64,000 nt of DNA from Gemmatimonadales bacterium (GTDB lineage Bacteria > Gemmatimonadota > Gemmatimonadetes > Palauibacterales > Palauibacteraceae). Shown here in pieces: positions 17,966-27,204 of the stretch. Positions within the stretch are counted from its first letter, which is position 1. Each line of letters begins with the position of its first letter. The DNA is taken from positions 1 to 64,000 of the forward strand of contig VXOJ01000028.1 in NCBI GenBank assembly GCA_009840115.1, given 5' to 3'. Under the pieces are notes generated by a model, which was given only the letters and a program-made list of their open reading frames with translations, did not search any database and was not told where the DNA came from. The position numbers and the translations under genes are program-made.

Positions 17966-18007
17966 TCGTTCGCTCCATATCTCCCGACCCCAGTTTCCGG
18001 ACGCCGC

Positions 18008-18622
18008 CTAGATGAGATAGACGATCGTGAACAGGATGATCCACACGAGGTCGACGAAGTGCCAGTAGAGGCCGAGCACCTCGATCCCGTGCGTGTTGTC
18101 CGCTCCCCAGTGCCCGCGCCAGGCGCGGATCGTGGCCCACGCGAGGCAGATCACGCCGAGCAGGACGTGGAAGCCGTGAAAGCCCGTCATGGTGAAGAAC
18201 GTGGCCCCGTACAGCCCCGCGGCCGGCGTGAACCCGTGGCTCCCCTGCCAGGACTTGTGCAGCACGAGTTCGATGTACTCGTAGACCTGCACGCCGAGGA
18301 AGGTGGCCCCGAGCAGCGTCGTCAGCAGCAGATAGAGCTTGATCCCGCGCTGGTCGCCCTCCTGCGCGGCCGCGAACGCCTTCACCATCGTCACCGAGCT
18401 GCAGATGAGGAGGAAGGTGTTGAAAGCGGTCACCGGGACGTTCAACACATCCCCGGGTTCCGCCCACGTGTCGGCGGCCCCGAACCGGAGCACGACGTAC
18501 GAGCCGATGAGGCCCGCGAAGAACATCACCTCCGAGCACAGAAACACCCACATTCCCACCTTCTGGGTGTAGACATCGAGCCCTCGTTCGGGGACCCGGC
18601 CTGCGGTCGCGGCGTGTGCCAT
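18008..18622 (-). CDS. coxC: Cytochrome c oxidase subunit III
   Basis: A 204-residue subunit III of a heme-copper oxidase. It starts with a short cytoplasmic stretch and the helix GMWVFLCSEVMFFAGLIGSY; HGFTPAAGLYGATFF, MTGFHGFHVLLG with the conserved histidine pattern, and the C-terminal WHFVDLVWIILFTIVYL are family marks. The five-helix short form is typical of caa3 oxidases. Twenty-four bases separate it from subunit I. Confidence 0.95.
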   Translation of the reverse strand: MAHAATAGRVPERGLDVYTQKVGMWVFLCSEVMFFAGLIGSYVVLRFGAADTWAEPGDVLNVPVTAFNTFLLICSSVTMVKAFAAAQEGDQRGIKLYLLLTTLLGATFLGVQVYEYIELVLHKSWQGSHGFTPAAGLYGATFFTMTGFHGFHVLLGVICLAWATIRAWRGHWGADNTHGIEVLGLYWHFVDLVWIILFTIVYLI

Positions 18623-18646
18623 CTCGTCAGTTCCCTTCCGTGCGAT

Positions 18647-20413
18647 TTAGTGGCTGCCGGCGGCCGGGCTCACGACATCCGGCCGTTCGTTCTGCGCCAG
18701 CCAGTCCTTGTCCTCCACATCCGGGTGGCTGTACTCGTGCGGACCGTGGTAGACGACCGGGATTTCCTCCCAGTTGCCGTGCTTGGGCGGCGAAGGCGTT
18801 TGCCACTCCAGCGTCGTCGCGTTCCACGGATTCGCCTCGGCCTTCCTCCCCTTCTTCAGACTCCAGAAGAAGTTGAACGCGAACAGGAAGCCGGACGCGA
18901 AGAGCCCGAACGCCGCCCACGTGATGATCGCGTTCGTGTCCTCGATGCCCTGCAGGTGCGCGTAGCCGGTGGAGTCGTAGATGCGCCGCATCATCCCCAC
19001 CATCCCCACGCCGTGCATCGGGAAGAAGACCAGGTTGAAGAAGACGAAGGTGAGCCAGAAATGGATCTTGCCCATCGTCTCGTTCATCATCCGGCCGAAC
19101 ATCTTCGGGTACCAGAAGTAGATCGCCCCGAAGAGCGCGAACAGGCTTCCTCCGAAGAGCACGTAGTGGATGTGCGCCACGATGAAGTACGTGTCGTGGA
19201 TGTAGATATCGACCGGCGTGGAGGCCATGAAGACGCCCGACAGGCCTCCGATCGCGAACATCGCCACGAACCCGATCGCGAACAGCATGGCCGAGTGGAG
19301 CTGGAGGTTCCCGCGCCACATCGTGCCCATCCAGTTGAAGGTCTTGATCGCCGAGGGCACGGCGATGAAGAGCGTCGAAACGGTGAAGGTGAGCCCCAGC
19401 ATCGGGTTCATCCCGCTCTGGAACATGTGGTGGCCCCACACGATGAAGCCGAGGAAGGCGATCGAAACGAGCGCCAGCACCATCGCCTTGTAGCCGAACA
19501 CCGGCTTCCGCGATCCGACGGAGAGGATCTCGGACGTGAAGCCCATGGCCGGGAGGATGAGGATGTAGACCTCCGGGTGGCCGAAGAACCAGAACAGGTG
19601 CTGCCAGAGGAGCGGCTGTCCCCCGCCCTCCGGGAGGAAGAAGCTCGTGCCGATCGTCTGGTCGAAGATGAGCATGATCCCGGCCGCGGACAGGACGGGC
19701 ATCGCGAGCAGCGCGAGGATGGCCGTGATGAACAGCGACCAGATGGTCAGCGGCATGCGCATCCACGTCATGCCGGGGGCGCGCATGTTGATCGTCGTCG
19801 TGATGTAGTTCACCGACCCGAGAATCGACGAGAGCCCGATGAAGACGAGCGCCGCCAGCCACAGGATCTGCCCCAGCCCGACCCCGGTAAGGTCGGGGCG
19901 GGCGCTGAGCGGCGCGTAGAGCGTCCAGCCGGCCCCCGCCGCGCCTCCGACGACGAAGAAACTGGCCAGCGTGAGGATGCCCGCGGGCACCATGGCCCAG
20001 AAGGAGAGCATGTTGAGCCGCGGGAACGCCATGTCGTGCGTGCCCAGCTGCAGCGGGATGAGGTAGTTCGCCCACACCCCGACGAGCATCGGCATGATGG
20101 CGAGGAAGACCATCACCGAGCCGTGCATCGTGACGAGCGCGTTGTAGAACTCCGGCAGGATGTACCCGCTCGCGACCATGCTCTCGGGGAAGATCCCGCC
20201 CAGCGGCAGCTCGCCCCGTGCCGGCCACGCGATCTGGTATCGCATGAGCATCGCGAGCAGCCCGCCGATCATGAGGAAGAACAGCGTGTAGATCAGGAAC
20301 TGGATCGCGATGACCTTGTGGTCGGTCGAGAAGATGTACTTGCGCAGGAAGGACTGCTCGTGCTCCTCGTGCAGGATCGCCTGCCCGGTCGCCTCCGCTA
20401 CGATCGTCGCCAT
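18647..20413 (-). CDS. coxA: Cytochrome c oxidase subunit I
   Basis: The catalytic subunit of a type-A heme-copper oxidase, holding the low-spin heme and the heme-CuB centre in the inner membrane. Of 588 residues, HGSVMVFLA has the low-spin heme ligand, HDMAFPRLNMLSFW the D-channel entrance, FWFFGHPEVYILILP the CuB histidine with the cross-link tyrosine and the HPEV glutamate of the A1 group, GHHMF further CuB ligands, and TYFIVAHIHYVLFGG the final heme ligands. The C-terminal ~70 residues are soluble. It begins 15 bases after subunit II. Confidence 0.97.
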   Translation of the reverse strand: MATIVAEATGQAILHEEHEQSFLRKYIFSTDHKVIAIQFLIYTLFFLMIGGLLAMLMRYQIAWPARGELPLGGIFPESMVASGYILPEFYNALVTMHGSVMVFLAIMPMLVGVWANYLIPLQLGTHDMAFPRLNMLSFWAMVPAGILTLASFFVVGGAAGAGWTLYAPLSARPDLTGVGLGQILWLAALVFIGLSSILGSVNYITTTINMRAPGMTWMRMPLTIWSLFITAILALLAMPVLSAAGIMLIFDQTIGTSFFLPEGGGQPLLWQHLFWFFGHPEVYILILPAMGFTSEILSVGSRKPVFGYKAMVLALVSIAFLGFIVWGHHMFQSGMNPMLGLTFTVSTLFIAVPSAIKTFNWMGTMWRGNLQLHSAMLFAIGFVAMFAIGGLSGVFMASTPVDIYIHDTYFIVAHIHYVLFGGSLFALFGAIYFWYPKMFGRMMNETMGKIHFWLTFVFFNLVFFPMHGVGMVGMMRRIYDSTGYAHLQGIEDTNAIITWAAFGLFASGFLFAFNFFWSLKKGRKAEANPWNATTLEWQTPSPPKHGNWEEIPVVYHGPHEYSHPDVEDKDWLAQNERPDVVSPAAGSH

Positions 20414-20428
20414 ATCAGCCTTTCTCGA

Positions 20429-21100
20429 TCACTGGGCGGCGGCCGGCGCCTGGCTGGCCTGCCAGGCGTCGAAGTCCGCCGCGCTGTGCACGGTCACGCT
20501 CGCCATCATGTAGTAGTGGCCGAGGCCACACAGTTCGGCGCACGCGATCTCGAAGTTCCCGGTCTGGGTCGCGTCGAACCACACCGGGATGGTCATGCCG
20601 GGCACCGCGTCCTGCTTCACGCGGAGTTCCGGGATGAAGAAGGAGTGGATCACATCCTCGGACTCGAGCAGGATCGTGATGTCCTCGTTCACCGGGAAGT
20701 GAAACTGGTTGCGGACGGTGAAATCGTCCGCCGTTCCCAGCGTCTCGTCGACTCCGGGGTAGGTGATGTTCCACTCGAACTGCTTGCCGACGACGAGGAA
20801 TTCGAGCGCGTCCGCGGGGCGGTTGGAACTTCCCTTGATGTCGTCCCACACGAGGGCCGAATACGCGCCGAGGACCGCAATGATGATTGCGGGAATCACC
20901 GTCCAGATGATCTCCAGCCGGTTCGATCCGTGCGTGTAGTGCGCCCTGGCTCCCTCGCGTCCCCGGTACTTGATGCAGAACCAGACGATCCCGCCCTCCA
21001 CCAAAAGGAACGCGATGCCGGTGATGACGAGGATGATCCAGAACAGCTGGTCGATCACGACGCCGAATGTCGAATAGTTCGGGGGCAGCGCCCAATCCAC
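20429..21100 (-). CDS. coxB: Cytochrome c oxidase subunit II
   Basis: A 223-residue subunit II with two membrane helices (~15-38 and ~66-88) and a periplasmic cupredoxin domain. The CuA site is complete: DVIHSFFIPELRVKQDAVPG (~149-168) with the first His, then CAELCGLGHYYM (~191-202) supplying two Cys, Glu, His and Met. There is no fused C-terminal cytochrome c domain, so electrons must come from separate cytochromes such as those encoded upstream. Confidence 0.96.
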   Translation of the reverse strand: MDWALPPNYSTFGVVIDQLFWIILVITGIAFLLVEGGIVWFCIKYRGREGARAHYTHGSNRLEIIWTVIPAIIIAVLGAYSALVWDDIKGSSNRPADALEFLVVGKQFEWNITYPGVDETLGTADDFTVRNQFHFPVNEDITILLESEDVIHSFFIPELRVKQDAVPGMTIPVWFDATQTGNFEIACAELCGLGHYYMMASVTVHSAADFDAWQASQAPAAAQ

Positions 21101-21190
21101 GAGCGATCTCCTTCCAGGTGAGCCCTTCGGGTGACGGGAACGCGAGCGGGACCGGGCGGCCGTTCGAGCCGCCAGGCCCCGCCCCCGGAG

Positions 21191-22051
21191 TTACTGGGTG
21201 CGCTCCACCCGGATGCGGTTCGTACCGTGCTCGAGGACGAGCGCGTCGCCCATGGGGACCTCGGCGCCCATCATCTCGGCGTTGTAGTCGAAGGTGGCCA
21301 CGGCCATCTCGCCCGCCGTGACGGTCACGTTCGCCGTCTGCGTGCCGAACTCCTCGTGCCACGCCGTCAGCGTGTAGTCGCCGGCCGGGACGTTGGCGAT
21401 CGAGTAGCTCCCGTCGGCGCCCGTGACCGCGAAGTACGGGTGATCGACGACGCCGATGTACGCCTGCATCCAGCCGTGCACGTCGCAGCGGACCGGCACC
21501 ATCACTTCCGCCACCTGGAAGCGCTGCGTGCTCGTGATCCCCGCCCGCGGCTGGCTGATGTTGAAGCCGCGGTTCTCGGTCGGCGTGGCGTTGATGTTGT
21601 GGAGCAGGTTGTCGCTGTTCGAGATCTCGATGTCCTGGCCGCTCTGCACGCCCAGCACGTGCGGCGTGTAGCGGCAGTTCACCTGGTCGAGCGTGGCGGC
21701 GCCGGACGCAGCCGGCGCGCCGGAGACGCCCTCGCTCAGGTAGACGAACACGTTGGCGAGGCCACCTTCGGAGACGAGGACGCTCTGGGCCATGGGCCCG
21801 TCCGCGCCGTAGCCGGCGGCGCACTCCGCCTCGGCCGACATGTCGATGGCCTCCATCGTCGGGACCATCCCGCCGAAGTTGGCCATGCCCGAGATCGTCC
21901 CCACCGTGGACGGATCCACCGCGGCGGCGGCCGGCGTCGCTTCGCCCGCGTCATCCGCCGCTTCCGACGAACCGCCATCGCCGCCACCACAGGCGGCCAT
22001 CGCGGCAACGGCCAGCAAGGCGGCCGAACGGTTCCAGAAATGCGATCGCAT
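21191..22051 (-). CDS. Cupredoxin-like lipoprotein with a carboxypeptidase-regulatory-like domain
   Basis: A 286-residue exported lipoprotein: signal peptide ending in the lipobox AMAAC (Cys20), a Gly/Ala-rich linker, then a cupredoxin-like region (IEISNSDNLLHNINATP, VPVRCDVHGWMQAYIGV, in which His, Cys and His could bind copper) and a small beta domain (GSYSIANVPAGDYTLTAWH). Such proteins occur next to cytochrome clusters. It sits between the three cytochromes c and oxidase subunit II, so a periplasmic electron-transfer or copper-delivery role is likely, not proven. Confidence 0.72.
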   Translation of the reverse strand: MRSHFWNRSAALLAVAAMAACGGGDGGSSEAADDAGEATPAAAAVDPSTVGTISGMANFGGMVPTMEAIDMSAEAECAAGYGADGPMAQSVLVSEGGLANVFVYLSEGVSGAPAASGAATLDQVNCRYTPHVLGVQSGQDIEISNSDNLLHNINATPTENRGFNISQPRAGITSTQRFQVAEVMVPVRCDVHGWMQAYIGVVDHPYFAVTGADGSYSIANVPAGDYTLTAWHEEFGTQTANVTVTAGEMAVATFDYNAEMMGAEVPMGDALVLEHGTNRIRVERTQ

Positions 22052-22113
22052 TGACTTACCTCCGTACTGAAAGCTGTTGCTCTATCGGCTGTTGAGAGCC
22101 CTTCCCCGTTGCT

Positions 22114-23703
22114 TCATCCATCTCTCCGGCGATCCTGGGCCCGGCGCACGAGAACGAGACCGAAGGCCCCCGTCAAGAGCATGGCCAGCAGGGGCGTCAC
22201 GACGACCGTGCTGGATGCCGGAGGTTCGAGGAGAATGTAGTACCACGTGCTCACGGAACTGCGCTTTCCGACCTCGGCGCTGGACCCGTCCCACGCCTGG
22301 AACGCGATGGGCATCGGCGCCCCCTCGGCGAAGTCGAGGCCGTCGCTTTCGACCTCGATCGAGCGGCGGAGATAGAGCGTCCAGCGCCCCTCCTCCCACG
22401 TCGCTTCTCCCGTTACCGGGTCCTCCCCGAGCGGTTCGACCGAGTCGAGGCCGCGGCCGCGCCCCGCGCCGACGCCGGTCTCCGAATCCCACGTCCACAG
22501 GTAGACCGGCTCCCGGGCGTCCCCCATCAGGAAGTACGGCCGGTCGGTGCCCTCCGGCGGTTCGAAGGGGAACTGCAGGAGCACCGCGTCCGGGGGCCGC
22601 GCGGTCGGCGCGCCGGCGCTGTCGAGGGCGATCGGTTCCGCGCCGTCCAGGTCGAGCGCGGCGGTGATCTTGTTCTGCCACTCGTCCCAGTTCGGGTCCG
22701 GGCTGTTCGATGGGTCGTTCCACTGCACGCGCAGCGCGATGTCGCTTCCGTCGTGGAGCCCCTGGACCCAGAGCCCGTCCACCGCCGGCGCGAAGTTGCG
22801 CGGCAGCTGTACGACCTGGCCCGACATCGGAAAGTAGAAGGCCTCGACGCCCGCCCAGGCTTCCTCTTCGCCGTCGGCCGGGAGCCCCGCCTCGGCGCGT
22901 CCCACGCGGATCACTTCGCGCAGCGGCGGCATCTCGCGCGGCCCGAGCGAGGCGAGGTAGTGCGCCAGTTGCCAGACCTCGTCGGGCGAGACGACGCCCG
23001 AGTTCATGGCGTCGATCGCCGACGGCATCGGCGTGCCGTCCAATCCGGTCAACATCCGGGTGTGCATGTCCTCGACGCTGCTGCCGCCGTTCAGGACCCA
23101 CGCCTCCGTGAGGTCGGCCGCGCGGATGGGGAGGCCCCGCCAGTCCTCCAGCGTCGGCGCCGAGGTCCCGTCGCCCCGGCCGGACAGGCCGTGGCACTCC
23201 TCGCACAGCATCGTGAGGTAGGCCGCCGCCCCCGCCTCAATCGCCGCGGGACCGCCGCCGGGATCGGATCCGAAGTCGAGCGGTTCCGGGGCCGGACCCT
23301 GGCCGAAGAACCTCGAGAAGCTCTTCAGGTAGACGATGAGGTCGTCGATTTCCCCGTCCGTGAGGTTGGGCCAGCCGGGCATCGTCGTACCGGGGAGCCC
23401 GTTCTCGATCGCGAACCGGATGTCCGCATCCGTCGGGAGCTGTCCGCTCCCGGTCGTCCGGATCTGGTAGAGCGCCTGCGTGAAGTCCCGTGGCCGGGGC
23501 AGCATCGAGGCGGCGGCGGAACCGTCTCCCTGCCCGGTCTCGCCGTGACACTCGGCGCACCAGCGGTCGTACACGACCTTGCCCGCGGCGGCCGCGTCCT
23601 CCTGCGCCGACAGCGGGGGCGCGGCGGAAAGGGCGAGGATGGCGAACCCGCCAAGCGCGAGCGTCCCGAGGGTCCCAAGGGTCCCGCGTCGGAGCACCCT
23701 CAT
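22114..23703 (-). CDS. Two-heme cytochrome c with a C-terminal ethylbenzene-dehydrogenase-like heme domain
   Basis: A 529-residue periplasmic protein with signal peptide (to PPLSAQ, ~33). Two cytochrome c domains follow: CAECHGETGQGDG (~49) and CEECHGLSGRGDG (~167), each with later Met ligands. Residues ~280-490 resemble the heme b-binding gamma subunit of ethylbenzene/DMSO-reductase-type enzymes (FYFPMSGQVVQLPRNFAP, LRVQWNDPS, WTLYLRRSIEV). A C-terminal helix (VVVTPLLAMLLTGAFGLVL) anchors it. ATG at 23703 overlaps the upstream cytochrome gene by four bases. Confidence 0.8.
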   Translation of the reverse strand: MRVLRRGTLGTLGTLALGGFAILALSAAPPLSAQEDAAAAGKVVYDRWCAECHGETGQGDGSAAASMLPRPRDFTQALYQIRTTGSGQLPTDADIRFAIENGLPGTTMPGWPNLTDGEIDDLIVYLKSFSRFFGQGPAPEPLDFGSDPGGGPAAIEAGAAAYLTMLCEECHGLSGRGDGTSAPTLEDWRGLPIRAADLTEAWVLNGGSSVEDMHTRMLTGLDGTPMPSAIDAMNSGVVSPDEVWQLAHYLASLGPREMPPLREVIRVGRAEAGLPADGEEEAWAGVEAFYFPMSGQVVQLPRNFAPAVDGLWVQGLHDGSDIALRVQWNDPSNSPDPNWDEWQNKITAALDLDGAEPIALDSAGAPTARPPDAVLLQFPFEPPEGTDRPYFLMGDAREPVYLWTWDSETGVGAGRGRGLDSVEPLGEDPVTGEATWEEGRWTLYLRRSIEVESDGLDFAEGAPMPIAFQAWDGSSAEVGKRSSVSTWYYILLEPPASSTVVVTPLLAMLLTGAFGLVLVRRAQDRRRDG

Positions 23704-24497
23704 TCGTGGCCCCCTTCCCCTTCTTCCTCCCACGTGCGCGGCGTGAACCCGGTCTGGTCGTAGAGATAGAGGATCGTTGCCCAGATCTCGTCCTGCTCGA
23801 GGATCGTCTCCCAGGCCGGCATGGCCGAGTCCCATGGGGTCCCCTCGCGCGGGAGGCCGGGGCCGCCCTTGACGATGCGCCAGAACACGTAGCTCTCGGT
23901 GAGCTGGGGGAGGTTGCCCGAACTCGTGAAGTCGGCGGGGACCGGGTTGAAGGCCGGCGCGTAGTGGCCCTGGCCGTCGAGCAGGTCGCCGTGGCAGGGC
24001 ACGCAGTTGCGCACGTAGATCCGCTTTCCGACCGCCAGGTGCTCCTCGATGGAGCCTTCCTCGTGCAGCGGGTTCTCGAGCCCCGTGAGTTCGATCGTCT
24101 CGCCGCGGAAGGTGAGCTGGTTCGGCGGCGCGGGGTGCACGGAGCGCAACGTGGCCGGCGCGGCGTAGCTCGGCCTCACGTTCTGATAGGCGAGCCAGCC
24201 GATGAGAACCGGAAGCGCGACCATGAGGATCCCCCGCAGCGTCTTCCGGTCGCGCGCGACCATGGTCTCGTGGATCGGCTTCTTGAAGCTCTTCCAGCGC
24301 GCCTCGTCCGCGCTCATGTAGAGGACGATGCCCACCAGAACCGTCAGCATGTACTGCAGGATGACCGAACTCGGCACGGGAGCGCTCGCCACGCCGATCA
24401 CTGGCAGCACGTATCCGATCACCCACTCGAACGCGACGTAGGACACGACGATGACGATCGCGCCCTGCCAGAACGGATGGGACAGGTAACGCTTCAT
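23700..24497 (-). CDS. Membrane-anchored monoheme cytochrome c
   Basis: A 265-residue protein with three hydrophobic segments (~9-32, ~45-60 and ~87-104) and a C-terminal periplasmic cytochrome c domain. The heme site is CVPCHGDLLDGQG (~164-176), and MPAW near residue 225 may give the Met ligand. It overlaps both neighbours by four bases, so the three cytochromes are made together. A likely job is to pass electrons between a reductase or the CydA-like subunit and the caa3 oxidase. Confidence 0.85.
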   Translation of the reverse strand: MKRYLSHPFWQGAIVIVVSYVAFEWVIGYVLPVIGVASAPVPSSVILQYMLTVLVGIVLYMSADEARWKSFKKPIHETMVARDRKTLRGILMVALPVLIGWLAYQNVRPSYAAPATLRSVHPAPPNQLTFRGETIELTGLENPLHEEGSIEEHLAVGKRIYVRNCVPCHGDLLDGQGHYAPAFNPVPADFTSSGNLPQLTESYVFWRIVKGGPGLPREGTPWDSAMPAWETILEQDEIWATILYLYDQTGFTPRTWEEEGEGGHE

Positions 24498-25330
24498 CGG
24501 CTACCTCCCGCGCTGTCGGGCGGGACTTCCGGCGCGTCGCCGGGCGCCTCCGCGCCGGCCCCCGCGCCTCCCACGAAGAAGTTCACCAGCACGTCGAGTT
24601 CCACCGGCGACATGAGATCGCCGAAGATCGTCGGCATCGTCCCGGCGAAGGCCGAGTATTCCTCGTTGATCGTCGCCATCGGATCCACGATCCCCTCGAG
24701 GACGACGGCGGGATCCTGCCCCCGCAGTTCCTCGAAGGGGGGAGCGACCATGCCTCCCTCCCCGCCGAGGGCGTGGCAGGCGAGACAGCCCTGCGCCGTG
24801 ATCAGCGCGACCGCGTCGACCTGGCTCGGGTCGGTGACCACGGGAGGCGGCGGAGCGGCCGCGGCCGCGTCGTCGGCCGCCAGCGCCGCGGCGAAGTCGT
24901 CCGCGTTCACCGTGATCTCGCCGCCCTGCGATTCCAGGAAGGCGACGAGCGTCCACAGTTCGGCCTGAGACGAAAGGATGCTCTGATCGATCATGATGGG
25001 GTCGAAGCCCTCCACGATGTAGGCCATCGGGTTGACCAGAGACTCCCACAGGTAGTCCTTGCAACTCTGCCCCGGGACGCGCGTCGCGCACACGCCGCCC
25101 ACCACCCCGAGGAGGTCCGGGGCGCGCGTGCCGAGGCCGTGGCACGCGGTGCAGCCGCCCGCCCCCGCGTAGATCTCCTCGCCAATCGCCGCCAGTTCCT
25201 CCGGCGGCATGTCCGCGCTGAGCACGATCTCCCGGGGGACCGCCGACTGCACCTGCGGGATCACGTTCGCCACGAAGGTGAACACCGCCAGCGTCGCCAC
25301 GACCGTGAACAGGATCTTCAGGTTCGTCAT
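24494..25330 (-). CDS. Two-heme cytochrome c with N-terminal anchor
   Basis: A 278-residue protein with an uncleaved-looking N-terminal helix (LKILFTVVATLAVFTFVANV) and two cytochrome c sites, CTACHGLGT (~60-68) and CLACHALGGEGG (~182-193). The domains are joined by an Ala/Pro linker (~150-165), and a Pro/Gly-rich tail follows. TMPTIFGDLMSP could bring a Met ligand. It starts 53 bases after the CydA-like gene. Confidence 0.85.
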   Translation of the reverse strand: MTNLKILFTVVATLAVFTFVANVIPQVQSAVPREIVLSADMPPEELAAIGEEIYAGAGGCTACHGLGTRAPDLLGVVGGVCATRVPGQSCKDYLWESLVNPMAYIVEGFDPIMIDQSILSSQAELWTLVAFLESQGGEITVNADDFAAALAADDAAAAAPPPPVVTDPSQVDAVALITAQGCLACHALGGEGGMVAPPFEELRGQDPAVVLEGIVDPMATINEEYSAFAGTMPTIFGDLMSPVELDVLVNFFVGGAGAGAEAPGDAPEVPPDSAGGSR

Positions 25331-25383
25331 CTATTCTTCCCGTCCTCGCACCACCGTCCTCGAGTCCCCGCTCCACGCCATCG

Positions 25384-27204
25384 CTAGTCCACGTCGCCCA
25401 GGGAAGGCGCCGGCATCGGGTCTCCGAGCGCGGCGCGCCCCTCCTGCCCGGCCTTCACCTTCGCCTCGGCCTCCTGGTACACGGAGCGTTCGGCCAGGCC
25501 GCCGAGCCAGAAGATGAGGCCGACGAGCGCGAAGAAGATGAGCACGCAGATGCTGATGATCGTGGCCGCGGGCCCGAGCGCCGGCGTGAACGCCTGCTCG
25601 CTCGTATCCCGGATCACTTCGTAGACGTGCCAGTGCTGCCGGATCCCGCTGCGCGCGAAGCCCATGAGCCCCATGAGCCACGTAAACGTGACGGCGAGGA
25701 TGAGGAGCGCGTACTGGGACCGGTCCGGCATCCGCCCCCACCGGATCTCGCCCCGGGATTTGGCGCCCCGCAGCATCGCCATGTCGATGCCGATGACGAA
25801 CAGGATCGTCGCCAGGACCGCGAGCACCTGGTAGACGGAGAAGCCGATCCGCACGATCGCGGTCACGAAATAGCCGTACACGCCGTAGAACACGACGATG
25901 ACCGCGCACAGCGCGAAGGCCGCCCCCTGCAGCATCGTCCCCGCGCGCGCCCACGGCACCACCGGATCCTTGTTCGCCCTCCGGTACATGAGGAAGGAGA
26001 GGAACGTCGTCAGGATCATCAGGTTGACGGCCGTGTTCTTCGCGCTCATCACGCCGAGCACCTGCAGGAACGGGTGCCGGATCCCTCCCATGGCCGCGAT
26101 CTCGTCGCGGTCGGCGATCATCGTGTTCGGCGTCGCCCACACGATGACGCCCAGGACGAGCACGAGCAGCATCCACTTGATGTAGGGCTGGAACCGTTCC
26201 GCCCCCGGAATCCGCCCCATCCCGATCCACAGGTAGTAGTTGCCCGCAAGGAAGAGGATGCCGATGAGGAAGGCCTGGATGATCCAGAGCCAGCTCATGA
26301 AGCCGCCCATCATCGTGATGCCCATCTGCTGGCTGAACTCGTAGATCTCCCGTCCGAGCCAGTAGCCGGCGAAGGGGAGGACGATGAGCGCGCCGATCGC
26401 GATCAGGTTGCCGGTGTAGCCCATCCAGTCGTAGTGCGCGCGTTCCTCGTCGGTCTTGCTCGTGAGGAAGCGGTACGCCGCGTAGGCGCCGACGATCGCG
26501 CCGCCGAACACCACGTTCGCCAGCAGCCGGTGGATGTTGATCGGCATCCAGGTCGCGTTGTTGATCGCGCTCCACAACTGGACGGTCTGCGGGGCCGTGT
26601 CCGCCGTGAGTCCCTCGGGCGGGCTCATCATGTAGGTGAGCCACCCGTTCGCGATGAACATGACGATCGTGCCCCAGACGTTGAGCATGATCCCCAGGCA
26701 CCAGTGGGCCTTCTTCGCGGCGCCCTTCTTCCACGCGTCCCACCCGTAGTAGTAGAGGTAGAGCGTGAACGATTCGAGGAAGAAGAGGCCCGCGTACACC
26801 CACATCGACGGAGCGAAGATCGCGGTCAGATACGCCCAGAAGCGCGGGTAGAGCGTCGAGAGGAAGAAGACGAGGATCGCGCCCCAGATCGCGGTCGCGC
26901 TGTAGGCCACGAGCAGGAGGCGGGTGAATTCCTTCGCGAGCTTGTCGTACTTCTCATCCCCCCCGAACATCCCGATCGCCTCGATGACGACGGCGAACAT
27001 GGGCACGCCGAGCACGAAGGCCGCGAACAGCAGGTGGAGCTGGGCCGCGATCCAGACCGCGCCGCGGCGGTCGAGCCCGAGGAAGTTGAACTCGCCGTAG
27101 TCGGGTCCCGGCGCCTGCGCGAGGAGCGGGAGGGCGACCGCCAGTGCGAGGGCGGCGAGCAGTACGCCGCGGGTCGCGACGCCACGGGTCAACCAGCGCT
27201 TCAT
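25384..27204 (-). CDS. Cytochrome bd-superfamily subunit I homologue (CydA-like), no CydB partner
   Basis: A 606-residue membrane protein with an extra N-terminal hydrophobic segment and CydA hallmarks: AQLHLLFAAFVLG (His57, equivalent of the heme b595 ligand), FFLESFTLYLYYYGWD (the conserved Glu and GWD), NGWLTYMMSPP and NIHRLLANVVFGG (the His in the position of E. coli His186). No quinol-binding Q loop is evident. No CydB gene exists in the window; instead three cytochrome c genes follow. It may belong to the non-quinol (cytochrome c-linked) relatives of bd oxidase. ATG overlaps the radical SAM gene by four bases. Confidence 0.82.
   Translation of the reverse strand: MKRWLTRGVATRGVLLAALALAVALPLLAQAPGPDYGEFNFLGLDRRGAVWIAAQLHLLFAAFVLGVPMFAVVIEAIGMFGGDEKYDKLAKEFTRLLLVAYSATAIWGAILVFFLSTLYPRFWAYLTAIFAPSMWVYAGLFFLESFTLYLYYYGWDAWKKGAAKKAHWCLGIMLNVWGTIVMFIANGWLTYMMSPPEGLTADTAPQTVQLWSAINNATWMPINIHRLLANVVFGGAIVGAYAAYRFLTSKTDEERAHYDWMGYTGNLIAIGALIVLPFAGYWLGREIYEFSQQMGITMMGGFMSWLWIIQAFLIGILFLAGNYYLWIGMGRIPGAERFQPYIKWMLLVLVLGVIVWATPNTMIADRDEIAAMGGIRHPFLQVLGVMSAKNTAVNLMILTTFLSFLMYRRANKDPVVPWARAGTMLQGAAFALCAVIVVFYGVYGYFVTAIVRIGFSVYQVLAVLATILFVIGIDMAMLRGAKSRGEIRWGRMPDRSQYALLILAVTFTWLMGLMGFARSGIRQHWHVYEVIRDTSEQAFTPALGPAATIISICVLIFFALVGLIFWLGGLAERSVYQEAEAKVKAGQEGRAALGDPMPAPSLGDVD

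Noticed and set aside
17222-21121. 1,299-codon open frame on the plus strand
   Set aside because: Antisense of ctaB and the four oxidase subunit genes, whose motifs are unmistakable; translation is His/Arg/Glu-rich noise.
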